Positions 53,697-63,600 of a stretch of DNA of 64,000 bases are shown here, piece after piece. A model generated the notes under the pieces. The model saw only the letters and a program-made list of their open reading frames with translations. It made no database searches and had not been told where the DNA came from. Source of the DNA: Methylobacterium sp. Leaf118. GTDB taxonomy: Bacteria > Pseudomonadota > Alphaproteobacteria > Rhizobiales > Beijerinckiaceae. The DNA is taken from contig NZ_CAKLBV010000023.1 of assembly GCF_920984675.1 (NCBI RefSeq), forward strand, positions 1 through 64,000. Reading direction: 5' to 3'. Position numbers and translations under genes: made by a program. Numbering within the stretch: position 1 is the first letter of the stretch; the number at the start of each line of letters is the position of its first letter.

Positions 53697-56522
53697 ATGA
53701 ACGCGCTGAACGCCCTCTTCGCCGAGCACGAGCAGGCGGTCTGGCTCGATTTCGTGGCCCGCGGCTTCGTCGCCAAGGGCGAGCTCAAGGCGCTGGTCGA
53801 GCGGGACGACCTGCGCGGCGTCACCTCCAACCCGGCGATCTTCGAGAAGGCGATCGGCCATTCGGCCGAGTACGACGACGGCCTCAAGGCGGCCCTCGGC
53901 GGCGGCGACGCCCGGGTCATCGACCTCTACGAGGGCCTCGCCATCGCCGACATCCAGGCGGCGGCCGACGTGCTCCGGCCCGTCTACGAGGCGAGCGAGG
54001 GCGCCGACGGCTATGTCAGCCTCGAGGTCTCGCCCTACCTCGCGCTGGATACCGCGGAGACCCTGACCGAGGCCCGCCGCCTCCACGCCGCGGTCGGCCG
54101 CGACAACCTGATGGTGAAGGTGCCGGCCACCCCCGCCGGCTTGCCGGCGATCCGGCAGCTCACGGCCGAGGGCATCTCGGTCAACGTCACCCTGCTGTTC
54201 TCCCAGGAGGTCTACGAGGCAGTGGCCCACGCCTTCATCGACGGGCTCACCGAGTTCGCCGCGAAGGGGGGCGACGTCTCCAGGGTCGCCAGCGTGGCGA
54301 GCTTCTTCATCAGCCGCATCGACAGCCTCGTGGACAAGCGGCTCGACGAGGTCGGCGGCTACGAGGATCTGAAGGGCAAGGTGGCGATCGCCAACGCCAA
54401 GCTCGCCTATCAGCGCTACAAGCGCGTCTTTTCCGGTCCGGCCTGGGAGGCCCTGGAGGCCAAGGGCGCGAAGGCGCAGCGCCTGCTCTGGGCCTCCACG
54501 GGGACCAAGAACAAGGCCTATTCCGACGTGCTCTACGTCGAGGAGCTGATCGGCAGGAACACCGTCAACACCATGCCGCCGGCCACCATGGACGCGTTCC
54601 GCGACCACGGCCGGGTGCGGGCGAGCCTGGAGGACAACGTCGCCGAGGCCGAGGCCGTGATGGCGCGGCTCGCCCAGGCCGGCATCGACATCGAGGCGGT
54701 GGCGCGCCAGCTCGTGGACGAGGGCGTGGGTCTGTTCGTCGATGCCGCCGACGCCCTGCTCGGCGCCGTCGCGGGCAAGCGCGCGGCCTTCCTCGGCACC
54801 CGCCTCAACGCCCAGACCTGCAAGCTCGGCGAGCCGCTGCAGGCCGCCACCGACCGGGCGCTCGAATCCTGGCGCGCGAGCGGCGCGATCCGCCGCCTCT
54901 GGGCGCACGACAGCACCGTCTGGACCGGGCGTGACGAGGACAAGTGGCTCGGCTGGCTGCGCATCGTCGAGGACGGGCTGGAGAAGGTGGAGCAGTACGA
55001 GGCCTTCGCCGAGGAGGTCCGCGCGGAGGGCTTCACCGACGTGGTGGTGCTCGGCATGGGCGGCTCCAGCCTCGGGCCGGAGGTCATTGCCGCGACCTAC
55101 GGCCATCGCGACGGATTTCCGAAGCTCCGCATCCTCGACTCGACCGATCCGGACGAGGTGCGCGCCGTCGAGGCGGCAGTAAGCCTGCCGACGACGCTCT
55201 TCATCGTCGCCTCGAAGTCCGGCTCGACCCTCGAGCCCAACGTGTTCCGCGATTATTTCCTGGGCCGGATGAAGGAGGTGGTGGGCGCCGACAGAGCCGG
55301 CCGCCACTTCGTGGCCGTCACCGATCCCGGCTCGGCGATGGAGAAGGCCGCGACGGACGACCATTTCCGACGGATCTTCCTGGGCGTGCCGCAGATCGGC
55401 GGCCGCTACTCGGTGCTCTCGGCCTTCGGCCTCGTCCCCGCGGCGGCGGCGGGTGTCGAGATCCGGGACTTCCTCGACACGGCCCGCACGATGGTCCGCT
55501 CCTGCGGGCCGGCGGTGCCGCCCGCCGCCAATCCCGGCGTGCGGCTCGGCGCGGCCATGGGCATCGCCGCCAAGGAGTTCGGGCGCGACAAGATCACCTT
55601 CATCGCCTCGCCCGGCCTCGACACCTTCGGCACCTGGGCCGAGCAGCTCATCGCCGAATCCACCGGCAAGGAGGGCGTCGGCATCATCCCGGTCGAGGGC
55701 GAGCCGGTGGACGTGCCGGCCGTCTACGGCGAGGATCGCCTGTTCGTCTATCTGCGCCTCGATCGCCATGCCGATCCGCGCCAGGACGAGGCGGTGAAGA
55801 TCCTCGAGAGCGAGGCGCAGCCGGTGATCCGGATCGACCTCGACCGGGTCGAGCAGCTGCCCCAGGAATTCTTCCGCTTCGAGATCGCGACCGCCGTGGC
55901 GGGGGCGGTGCTCGGCATCCACCCGTTCGATCAGCCCGATGTCGAGGCGAGCAAGATCGAGACGAAGAAGCTCTTTTCCGCGGCCGAGGAGACCGGCGCC
56001 CTGCCGGCCGAGACGGCGATCTTCGAGGATGAGACGGTGGCCCTCTATGCGGACCCGGCCAATGCCGAGGCCCTGCGCCAGGATGGCGGCTTCGAGGCCC
56101 TGGTGGCGGCCCATCTCGCCCGGGTGAAGCCGGGCGACTACGTCGCGCTTCTTGCCTACGTGGCGCGCAACGAGGCGCATCATGCGGCCCTGCAGGAGGC
56201 GCGGCTCGCCGTGCGCGATGCCTGGCGGGTGGCGACCTGCCTGGAATTCGGGCCGCGCTTCCTCCACTCGACGGGCCAGGCCTACAAGGGCGGACCGGCT
56301 TCGGGGGTGTTCCTCCAGATCACCGCCGACCCGTCCGCCGACCTTGCCATCCCCGGCCGCAAGCTCGGCTTCAAGACGGTGATCGCGGCCCAGGCCCGGG
56401 GCGACGTCGCGGTGCTCGCCGAGCGCAAGCGCCGGGCGCTCCGCATCCACCTCAAGGGCGGCGACGTGACCGCGGGCGTCAAGCGCGTCGCGGCCGCCAT
56501 CAAGGGCGCGATGGCTTCGTGA
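53697..56522 (+). CDS. tal-pgi: Bifunctional transaldolase / glucose-6-phosphate isomerase
   Basis: 941 residues. Residues 1-365 are transaldolase: DDLRGVTSNPAIFEKAI, Schiff-base Lys in NLMVKVPATPAGLPAI, SRVASVASFFISRID. Residues 380-941 are phosphoglucose isomerase: GMGGSSLGPEV, VASKSGSTLEPN and the sugar-phosphate site region further on (KITFIASPGLDTFGTWAEQL). The single-chain fusion links the non-oxidative pentose phosphate pathway to glycolysis and follows tkt by 220 bp. Such fusions are known in several proteobacteria and cyanobacteria-related lineages. Confidence 0.95.
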   Translation: MNALNALFAEHEQAVWLDFVARGFVAKGELKALVERDDLRGVTSNPAIFEKAIGHSAEYDDGLKAALGGGDARVIDLYEGLAIADIQAAADVLRPVYEASEGADGYVSLEVSPYLALDTAETLTEARRLHAAVGRDNLMVKVPATPAGLPAIRQLTAEGISVNVTLLFSQEVYEAVAHAFIDGLTEFAAKGGDVSRVASVASFFISRIDSLVDKRLDEVGGYEDLKGKVAIANAKLAYQRYKRVFSGPAWEALEAKGAKAQRLLWASTGTKNKAYSDVLYVEELIGRNTVNTMPPATMDAFRDHGRVRASLEDNVAEAEAVMARLAQAGIDIEAVARQLVDEGVGLFVDAADALLGAVAGKRAAFLGTRLNAQTCKLGEPLQAATDRALESWRASGAIRRLWAHDSTVWTGRDEDKWLGWLRIVEDGLEKVEQYEAFAEEVRAEGFTDVVVLGMGGSSLGPEVIAATYGHRDGFPKLRILDSTDPDEVRAVEAAVSLPTTLFIVASKSGSTLEPNVFRDYFLGRMKEVVGADRAGRHFVAVTDPGSAMEKAATDDHFRRIFLGVPQIGGRYSVLSAFGLVPAAAAGVEIRDFLDTARTMVRSCGPAVPPAANPGVRLGAAMGIAAKEFGRDKITFIASPGLDTFGTWAEQLIAESTGKEGVGIIPVEGEPVDVPAVYGEDRLFVYLRLDRHADPRQDEAVKILESEAQPVIRIDLDRVEQLPQEFFRFEIATAVAGAVLGIHPFDQPDVEASKIETKKLFSAAEETGALPAETAIFEDETVALYADPANAEALRQDGGFEALVAAHLARVKPGDYVALLAYVARNEAHHAALQEARLAVRDAWRVATCLEFGPRFLHSTGQAYKGGPASGVFLQITADPSADLAIPGRKLGFKTVIAAQARGDVAVLAERKRRALRIHLKGGDVTAGVKRVAAAIKGAMAS

Positions 56523-56545
56523 CGGGATTCCGTGGGGATCATCCC

Positions 56546-56577
56546 GTCGGCGGGGCGCGAGGTAGCGCCCCGCCGAC
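56546..56577. terminator. Hairpin 1 between convergent tal-pgi and dedA
   Basis: GTCGGCGGGGCGC (56546-56558), loop GAGGTA, GCGCCCCGCCGAC (56565-56577): a perfect 13-bp stem. Confidence 0.7.
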
Positions 56578-56615
56578 ATGAGAAAGGGCGGCGTCGAGCG
56601 CCGCCCTTTCTCATG
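56577..56615. terminator. Hairpin 2 (bidirectional terminator) between tal-pgi and dedA
   Basis: CATGAGAAAGGGCGGCG (56577-56593), loop TCGAG, CGCCGCCCTTTCTCATG (56599-56615): a perfect 17-bp stem. The A/T-containing outer arms give short U-rich 3' sides in both directions. Confidence 0.85.
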
Positions 56616-56628
56616 CGCGGGTTGCGGC

Positions 56629-57276
56629 TCAGTGCGCGGTCAGCGGGCCCGGGATCGCGGCCTCCGCCTCCACCAGCAGGCGCTCCTCGTGGCGCTTCAT
56701 GAACAGCCACAGGGCGAGCCCGCCGAACACCACGAAGGCGAGCAGCGCGAGGCCCACCGGGCCGACGATGTGCTCGATCGAGCGCCCGCACCAATAGGCG
56801 CCGAAGCCCATGATCGAGGCCCAGGCGATGCCGCCGAGCCCGTTGAACACGAAGAAGCGGCGCGCATCGAGCTTGTTCACGCCCGCCAGCACCGCCGCGT
56901 AGGCGCGCAGCATCGCGGTGAAGCGGCCGAAGAACACGATCTTCCCGCCATGCGCCCGGAACAGGTACTGCCCGAGCTTGAGCCGCCCGTGATCGAGGGC
57001 GATGAGATGGCCGTGCCGGAGCAGGAGCGGCATGCCCCAGCGCCGCCCGACCCAGTAGCCGAGATTGTCGCCGAGGATCGCCGCTCCCGCCGCCGCCGCC
57101 ACGATGAGAACGATGTTCAGCCCGCCGGTGCTGCCGGCATAGACCGCCGCGGTGATCAGGATCGTCTCCCCGGGCAGCGGCACGCCCGCGCTCTCCAGGG
57201 TGATGATGACGAAGACGGCGAGGTAGCCGTAATGCGCGATCAGATCGCCGATCGGCAGTTCCTGCAGGAACGACAT
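56629..57276 (-). CDS. DedA-family membrane protein
   Basis: 215 residues, about 5-6 hydrophobic segments. Family motifs: FVIITLESAGVPLPGETIL, GDNLGYWVGRRWG, FFGRFTAMLRAYAAVLAGV (acidic/Arg re-entrant motif), GGIAWASIMGFGAYWCG. DedA proteins act as lipid-carrier flippases and in membrane homeostasis. ATG 57276 (MSFLQELP). Confidence 0.88.
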   Translation of the reverse strand: MSFLQELPIGDLIAHYGYLAVFVIITLESAGVPLPGETILITAAVYAGSTGGLNIVLIVAAAAGAAILGDNLGYWVGRRWGMPLLLRHGHLIALDHGRLKLGQYLFRAHGGKIVFFGRFTAMLRAYAAVLAGVNKLDARRFFVFNGLGGIAWASIMGFGAYWCGRSIEHIVGPVGLALLAFVVFGGLALWLFMKRHEERLLVEAEAAIPGPLTAH

Positions 57277-57707
57277 GGATGAAATCTCTCCGCGAGTCGT
57301 GCGGCGCAATCTGGCGACGAACGTGGCCGCAACAGGGCGGGCCTGGTCGCGGAATGGGGCGTCATGCCCGGGGCGCGGGCGCGGCCCCTGACGCCGCGGC
57401 GTTCGGTCCTGCGACCGCGCCCGCCGCTGCCGTGGTCGGGAGGGGGCCGGCCTCGGGGAGAGGAAACAGCTGCGACAGCGCCTCGGCGACGCCGAAGAGA
57501 ATCGGGTTCGCCATTGGGCCGAAGCCGGGCGGGTGGAGGCGGGCGGTGTCGATCATGGGGGCGGGCATGGGGGTGGGGATGGGGGCAGGGATGGCCGGGG
57601 CGGGAGCGAGGTAGGCATAAGTCCCGATCCGCCGTCCGGTTGCAGCGCGGCCGTGATTTTCGGTGCCGCGCGGCACCCGGAGACGGGCCTCGCCCCCGCC
57701 TCCCCGA
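57277..57707. other. Gene-poor spacer with G-rich low-complexity stretch
   Basis: 431 bp. Bases 57556-57612 are a G-run-rich simple sequence on the plus strand. Only one weak coding candidate is visible, listed separately. Confidence 0.5.
57362..57568 (-). CDS. Doubtful small protein
   Basis: 68 residues (MPAPMIDTARLHPPGFGPMA then NPILFGVAEALSQLFPLPEA). The middle looks protein-like but the tail is Ala/Pro low complexity and no ribosome site is visible. The upstream part of the frame is a (Pro-x)n simple repeat. Confidence 0.25.
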   Translation of the reverse strand: MPAPMIDTARLHPPGFGPMANPILFGVAEALSQLFPLPEAGPLPTTAAAGAVAGPNAAASGAAPAPRA

Positions 57708-59168
57708 TCAGCTCGCCTTGAGGAAGCGCTCGACGCTGCCGCCGAGGCTGACGGAATGGCCGGCGAGGCTGTCGGCGATGCCGCGCACCGACTCGGCGAG
57801 TTCACCCGTGGCGCTGGCAGCCGAGGACACGCCGCCGATATTGCCGGACATCTCGTGGGTGGACGCCGCCTGCTCCTCCACCGCGCTTGCCATGGCGACC
57901 GTGAGGTTCGACAGTTCGGTGACGGCCGCGGTGATGCCGCCGATGGCGCCGACCGCTTCGCCGGTGGCGCTCTGGATCGCGGCGATCTGGCCGGTGATCT
58001 CGCCGGTCGCCCGGGCCGTCTGCTCGGCGAGGGCCTTCACCTCGGTCGCGACCACGGCGAAGCCGCGGCCCGCGGCGCCCGCCCGGGCCGCCTCGATGGT
58101 GGCGTTGAGGGCGAGGAGGTTGGTCTGGTCGGCGATCGACTTGATCATCGCCACCACCGCATCGACCTTGCGGGCGTTCTCGGCGAGGAGGCGGACCGTC
58201 GCGTCGGTGGCCTCGGCCTGGGTGGCGATGCGCTTGGCCCGCTCCGACACGCTGCCGACCTGCCCCGAGATCTCCTGGATCGAGGCCGTCATCTGCTCTG
58301 AGCCCGCCGCGACCGAGGCGGCGCGGTGGCGCGCCTCCTCCGCCGAGCGGGTCAGGCCCTCGGCCGAGCGCTGCATCTCGCCGACGGCGGCGCCCACGGC
58401 CTCGACGACCTGCTTCACCTCCGCGGCCATCCGCACCTCGGCGGTCACGACCGCCCAGGTCAGCATCGGCCCGATATAGCGCCCGTCCGGCCCGTTGATC
58501 GCGGAGACCCGCAGGTCGAGCGTCTCGGGGCCGACCCGGATCTTGGCCCGGTGCGGCAGGCGGCTCGCATCCGCGAGCAGGGAGCGCTGGTGGTGCGGGT
58601 TCTTGTGGAACACGTCGAAGGACGAGCCCAGCATCGTCGACACCTTGATCGGCAGGTGCTGCTCGATCGAGCCGAGGGTCACCTCCGAGGTCTTGTTCAT
58701 GTAGTTGATCTTGAACTCGTCCAGCGGATCGGCGGTCATCACGGCGACGGGCATGCCGTCGATCATCGTCATGAGGCGGCTGGTCTCGTTCTTCTTGGTG
58801 GTGATGTCGGCGGCGAATTTCACCACCCGCTCCGGCTTCCCCGAGGCGTCGAGGATCGGGTTGTAGGTCGCCTCCAGCCAGACCCGCCGTCCGGCCTTGT
58901 CGAGGCGGGCGAACTCGCCGGAAGCGTATTCGCCGCGGCGCAGCCGTTCCCAGAAGGCGAGGTACTCCGGGCCCGCCGTCTGGTCGGCGTCGACGAAGAT
59001 GCGGTGGTGCCGGCCCCGGATCTCCTCGATCGTGTAGCCGACCAGGGCCAGGAAATTCCGATTGGCCGCGAGGACTGTCCCATCCATGGAGAATTCAATG
59101 GTGGCCAGGGAGCGGTCGAGCGCATTCAGTCGTGCCTGCGCTTCGTTGAAAATCGGCTTGCGAAACAT
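57708..59168 (-). CDS. Soluble methyl-accepting chemotaxis protein with two PAS-type sensor domains
   Basis: 486 residues with no membrane segment. A PAS domain (about 18-125) with [17 protein letters not shown] and a C-terminal VVKFAADIT helix is followed by a second sensor region (130-235; [20 protein letters not shown]). The signalling domain has the hairpin tip [20 protein letters not shown] then [20 protein letters not shown]. It should signal to CheA/CheW from the cytoplasm, reading an internal cue such as redox or a flavin/heme ligand. ATG 59168 has GAGG upstream. Confidence 0.9.
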   Translation of the reverse strand: MFRKPIFNEAQARLNALDRSLATIEFSMDGTVLAANRNFLALVGYTIEEIRGRHHRIFVDADQTAGPEYLAFWERLRRGEYASGEFARLDKAGRRVWLEATYNPILDASGKPERVVKFAADITTKKNETSRLMTMIDGMPVAVMTADPLDEFKINYMNKTSEVTLGSIEQHLPIKVSTMLGSSFDVFHKNPHHQRSLLADASRLPHRAKIRVGPETLDLRVSAINGPDGRYIGPMLTWAVVTAEVRMAAEVKQVVEAVGAAVGEMQRSAEGLTRSAEEARHRAASVAAGSEQMTASIQEISGQVGSVSERAKRIATQAEATDATVRLLAENARKVDAVVAMIKSIADQTNLLALNATIEAARAGAAGRGFAVVATEVKALAEQTARATGEITGQIAAIQSATGEAVGAIGGITAAVTELSNLTVAMASAVEEQAASTHEMSGNIGGVSSAASATGELAESVRGIADSLAGHSVSLGGSVERFLKAS

Positions 59169-59727
59169 ACTCACCCCTCAGCCCAACTGACGATCGACAT
59201 CGCTTCTTTCATCGGCGAGCCGGCGTCGGAAACTTGAATCGGAGAGATTTCCGCATGCCCGGTTCCGGGGCTTCTTTAATCTCTCTGCTCACGCATATTT
59301 TACGGCTGCCCTTAATGTGCTCTTAAAGCGGCCGGCTCGGGCGGAATAGAAAATTCAAATTTGCTTCTTTTTATGAGCCAGCGATCGCGCAGTCACAGCG
59401 ACATCGATGCCGTCGTCGATCAAACCCAGGACAAAACGATCATTTGAAAGAATTGGACGGGCGCGTTTCTGAAGCGATTCTCGCGCGGCTCGGTCCAAAG
59501 GTCCGATTCGGGGGGGCGGGCACGGGCCATGATCGCGCCCCTCGCCCGGGACGACGCCGCGCCGCCGAGGGCGAGCGGGCGGCGGAGGCGTATCCCGCCT
59601 CTGCCGCACCGGTGCGATCCCGTCGCGTCGGCTGGTCCGGCCGAGACGCGCGACATTGGGGGCGACCCTTACCGAGGCCGGCGCCCGCGCCTCGGGCGAG
59701 CGATCGCCGCCCAAGATGCGCGCGGCC
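59169..59727. other. Intergenic region with the chemoreceptor promoter
   Basis: 559 bp. The part from about 59230 to 59450 is comparatively AT-rich and holds the sigma-28-like promoter. The remainder up to 59727 shows no gene or clear signal. Confidence 0.5.
59299..59325 (-). promoter_or_regulatory. Sigma-28 (FliA)-like promoter for the chemoreceptor
   Basis: On the minus strand TAAG (59325-59322), 15 bases, GCCGTAAA (59306-59299), against the flagellar consensus TAAA-N15-GCCGATAA. Spacing is exact. It lies 131 bp upstream of the chemoreceptor ATG. Confidence 0.5.
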
Positions 59728-60597
59728 TCAGCGCGGTCCGAGGTCCTCGAGCGCCACCGGGGCGGCGTGGGGCCGCGATCCCAGCATGGCGTCGATCAGC
59801 GCCAGCACCTCGGTCCGGCCAACATTCGCGGCCGGCTCGAACGGCGTCCAGGTCTGGGTGAAATCGAGCCGCTCGAAGACGTCGCGGTAGCGGCGCAGCT
59901 CGTTCACGGTGAGCGGCACGCCGCGCACGAAGGCCTTGTGGGCCGAGATCGTGCGCGCCTTACGGAAATCCGCCGGGTCGAGCTCGAACTTGAGGGCGTC
60001 GCCGCAGAAGCAGATTTTTCGCGCGCGGTCGAACAGGATCGCGTGGCCGTCGAAATGGCCCGCGGTCCGGTGCAGCTCCAGCCCGGGCAGGGGCTCGAGG
60101 AAATCGTCGTAGGGCCAGGAGACCTGGAGCGCCGCGCTCCAGGTGAAGTCGGCCGCCGGCAGGCACAGTTCGGGGTCGAACCGGTCCTGGAGCTGCACCA
60201 GCGCCCCGTAGGCATGAGGATGGGAGCTGGACAGCACCGTCATCCCGCCGAGCCGCGCGATCTGGTCGAGGGCCGCCTCGCTGAAGACCGGGCAGCCCTC
60301 GAAGCCCATATTCCCGTCCGGCGTCTGGATCAGGTAGGCGCTCGGGCCGATGCCGGAGACCGGCTCGTTCCAGAAGCGCCAGAGTCCGGGCTCCAATTCC
60401 TGCCAATGGCAGGGAAAGGCAGCCTGGGCCTCGCGCTCGGAGCGGAAGCGCCAGCCGTCCTGCGGCACGACGTGGCGGGCGTCGAGGCACATCGGGCAGG
60501 CGGGCGGAGCCTCGAAATGGCGCTGCCAGAACCCGCAATTGTCACACGTATAGGCGGGAAGCTTCAGGGCGCCCGCGAAGGGCAGATAACCGGGCAC
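59728..60597 (-). CDS. Metallo-beta-lactamase-fold protein with N-terminal zinc ribbon
   Basis: 289 residues from GTG 60597 (AGGA upstream). A rubredoxin-like ribbon comes first: Cys18-X2-Cys21 (TCDNCGF) and Cys34-X2-Cys37 (PACPMC). The MBL-like core has SSSHPHAYGALVQL where the family normally shows HxHxDH, then AGHFDGHAILFD and FCGDALKFELD. The metal site is thus altered (HPHAYG). Function unknown; the ribbon suggests metal, redox or protein contact. It is monocistronic next to the RND pump. Confidence 0.75.
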   Translation of the reverse strand: MPGYLPFAGALKLPAYTCDNCGFWQRHFEAPPACPMCLDARHVVPQDGWRFRSEREAQAAFPCHWQELEPGLWRFWNEPVSGIGPSAYLIQTPDGNMGFEGCPVFSEAALDQIARLGGMTVLSSSHPHAYGALVQLQDRFDPELCLPAADFTWSAALQVSWPYDDFLEPLPGLELHRTAGHFDGHAILFDRARKICFCGDALKFELDPADFRKARTISAHKAFVRGVPLTVNELRRYRDVFERLDFTQTWTPFEPAANVGRTEVLALIDAMLGSRPHAAPVALEDLGPR

Positions 60598-60622
60598 GGG
60601 CGATCCTGTCCGCGAAAGGGGA

Positions 60623-60650
60623 ACGGCCGGAAGCTAGGGCTTCCGGCCGT
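60623..60650 (-). terminator. Terminator hairpin after the RND pump gene
   Basis: ACGGCCGGAAGC (60623-60634), loop TAGG, GCTTCCGGCCGT (60639-60650): a perfect 12-bp stem 28 bases past the pump stop, with TCCCC after it. Confidence 0.65.
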
Positions 60651-60677
60651 CTTCGCATCCCCCATCCCGCGAAAGGA

Positions 60678-63600
60678 TCAGCCGTGGGCGGGCGCGCCGT
60701 GCGGCTCGGAGGGCTTGCCGCGCTTGCGTCCCACCCAGATCACCGCCTGGCGGATCACCACGTAGAAGACCGGTGTCAGGAACAGGCCGAAGAAGGTCGC
60801 CCCGATCATTCCGAAGAACACCGCGGTGCCGAGCGCCTGACGCATCTCGGCGCCGGGGCCGGTGGCGATGACGAGGGGCAGCACGCCCAGGATGAAGGCG
60901 AAGGCCGTCATCAGGATCGGCCGCAGGCGCAGGCGACAGGCCTGGACCGCCGCCTCGACCGGCCCCTTGTGCTCGCCCTCCTCGATGTCGTGGGCGAATT
61001 CCACGATCAGGATGGCGTTCTTGGCTGCGAGACCAATCAGCACGATCAGACCGATCTGGGTCAGGATGTTGTTGTCCTGCCCCCTCAGCTGCACCCCGAA
61101 CAGCGCGGCCAGCACGCCGGTGGGCACGACCAGCAGGATCGCCAGCGGCAGCGCCCAGGATTCGTACTGCGCCGCGAGAACGAGGAAGACGAGCAGCACG
61201 CCGAGCGCGAAGACGTAGATCGCCGTGTTGCCCGTCGCCTTCTGCTGGTAGGCGATCTCGGTCCAGTCGTAGGAATAGCCCTCGGGCAGGGCCCGCTTGG
61301 CGATCTCCTCCATGGCGTCGAGCGCCTGGCCGGTCGAGATGCCGGCCTGCGCCACGCCCTGCACCGGCACCGAGTAGTACAGGTTGAACCGCTGCACGAT
61401 CTGCGGGCCGGTGATCTCGCGGATCGTGGCAAGCGTGCCCATCGGCACCAGGGCGCCGGTGGAGGAGCGGACCTTCAGCTGTTCGATGTCGCGCTGGGAC
61501 ATGCGGTAGGCGGCATCGCCCTGCACGCGCACCTGATAGATGCGCCCCAGCGTGTTGAAGTCGTTGACATAGGCGCCGCCGAGCGCCGCCTGCACCGTCG
61601 TGAAGACGTTGGCGAGCGGCACGTTCAGCATGCGGGCGATGGTGCGGTCGATGTCGAGGTAGAGCTGCGGCGTGTCGTTGCCGAAGGTCGTGAAGACCCG
61701 CTGCACGTCCTTGCTCTGGTTGGCCTGGCCCAGCACCTCGTTGGTGGCGGCGAGCAGCGGACCGATCTCCGAGGATTGCCGGCTCTCGATCTGCATCTTG
61801 AAGCCGCCGCCCTGGCCGAGCCCGCGCACCGGCGGCGGCGGGATGACGATGACCCGCGCCTCCTGGATGCCCGCGGTCGCCTTCAGCACCTCGCCGGTGA
61901 TGACGGCGGCGCTGCGCCCGGCCGCGGCCCGCTCCTTGGCGCCCTTCATCGTCAGGAACATCACCGCCGCGTTGGTGGTGTTCGTGAAGGTCGCGCCGTC
62001 GAAGCCCGCGATGATGACGGTGTTGGTGATGCCGTCGATCCCGCGGGCGATCTCGGCGGCCCGCGTCACCGCCGCCGTCGTGCGCTCGAGCGAGGCGCCC
62101 GCGGGCAATTGCACGACGCCGATCAGGTAGCCCTGGTCCTGGTCCGGGATGAAGCCCGTGGGCGTGGTGTTGACGAGATGCAGCGTGCCCGCGATCACCG
62201 CGGCGTAGACGATCAGCATCGCGATCACGCCGACGACCGTGCCGGCGAGCAGCTGGATCGAGCGCGCGTAGACGTTCGAGAGCCAGTCGAAGGCGCGGTT
62301 GAACCCGTTCGCCAGCCACGCGACGAAGCGCGAAAGGAAGAATTTGGGCTTCTTGTGCTCGTGGTGCGGCTTCAGCAGGATCTTGCACAGGGCCGGCGAC
62401 AGCGTCAGCGAGTTGAAGGCCGAGATGATGGTCGAGGCCGCGATGGTGAGCGCGAACTGCTTGTAGAACTGGCCCGAGATGCCGGGGATGAAGGCGGTGG
62501 GGATGAACACCGCCGACAGCACCAGGGCGATGGCGATCACCGCCGAGCCGACCTCGTCCATGGTCTTGTGGGCGGCCTCGCCCGCCGACAGCCCCTCGGC
62601 CATGTTGCGCTCGACGTTCTCCACCACGACGATGGCGTCGTCGACGACGATGCCGATGGCGAGCACGAGGCCGAACAGGGTCAGGTTGTTGAGCGAGAAG
62701 CCCAGCGCCGACATCACCGCGAAGGTGCCGACCAGCGAGACCGGGATCGCGATCACCGGGATCAGCGCCGTGCGCCAGCTCTGGAGGAACACCAGCACCA
62801 CGATGACGACGAGGAGGACCGCCTCGGCCAGCGTCTTGTAGACCTCGTGGATCGATTCCTCGATGAATTCCGTCGGGTTGTAGGCGATGCGGTACTCGAC
62901 GTCGGGCGGGAAGTTCTTCTTGAGCACCTCCATCGTCGCCTTGACCGAGGCCGCCGCGTCGAGGGCGTTGGTGCCCGGCCGCTGGAAGGCGCCGATGCCG
63001 ATGGCGGGCGTCGCGTTGAGGAAGGAGTTCGTCGTGTAGTCCTTCTGGCCCATCTCGACGCGGGCGACGTCGCGCACCCGTACGAGGCGGCCCTGGCTCG
63101 CCTTGACGATGACGTCGGCGAATTCCTCCGGCGACTGGAAGCGCCCCTGCGACTGCACCACGAGCTGGAAGGCGGCGCCCGGCGCGGCCGGGGGGCCGTT
63201 GAGCGCGCCGGCGGCGACCTGGACGTTCTGCTCCTGGAGCGCGCTCGTCACGTCGCCCGTGGTCAGGCCGTAGGCGGCGAGCTTGTTGGGATCGATCCAG
63301 ATGCGCTCGGCGTACTCGTTGCCGCCGAAGACCGTGATGTCGCCGACGCCGTCGAGGCGCAGCATCTCGTCACGGATGTTGAGGTAAATGTAATTGGCCA
63401 GGTAGTTCTGATCGTAGGTCTTGTTGGGCGACAGGAGGTGCACGACCAGCATCAGGTCGGGCGAGGCCTTGCGGACGGTGACGCCGAGGTTGCGCACGTC
63501 CGGCGGCAGGCGCGGCTGGGCGACCGAGAGGCGGTTCTGCACCAGCACGTTGGCGATATCGAGGTTGGTCCCGACCTTGAAGGTGACGGTCAGCAGCATC

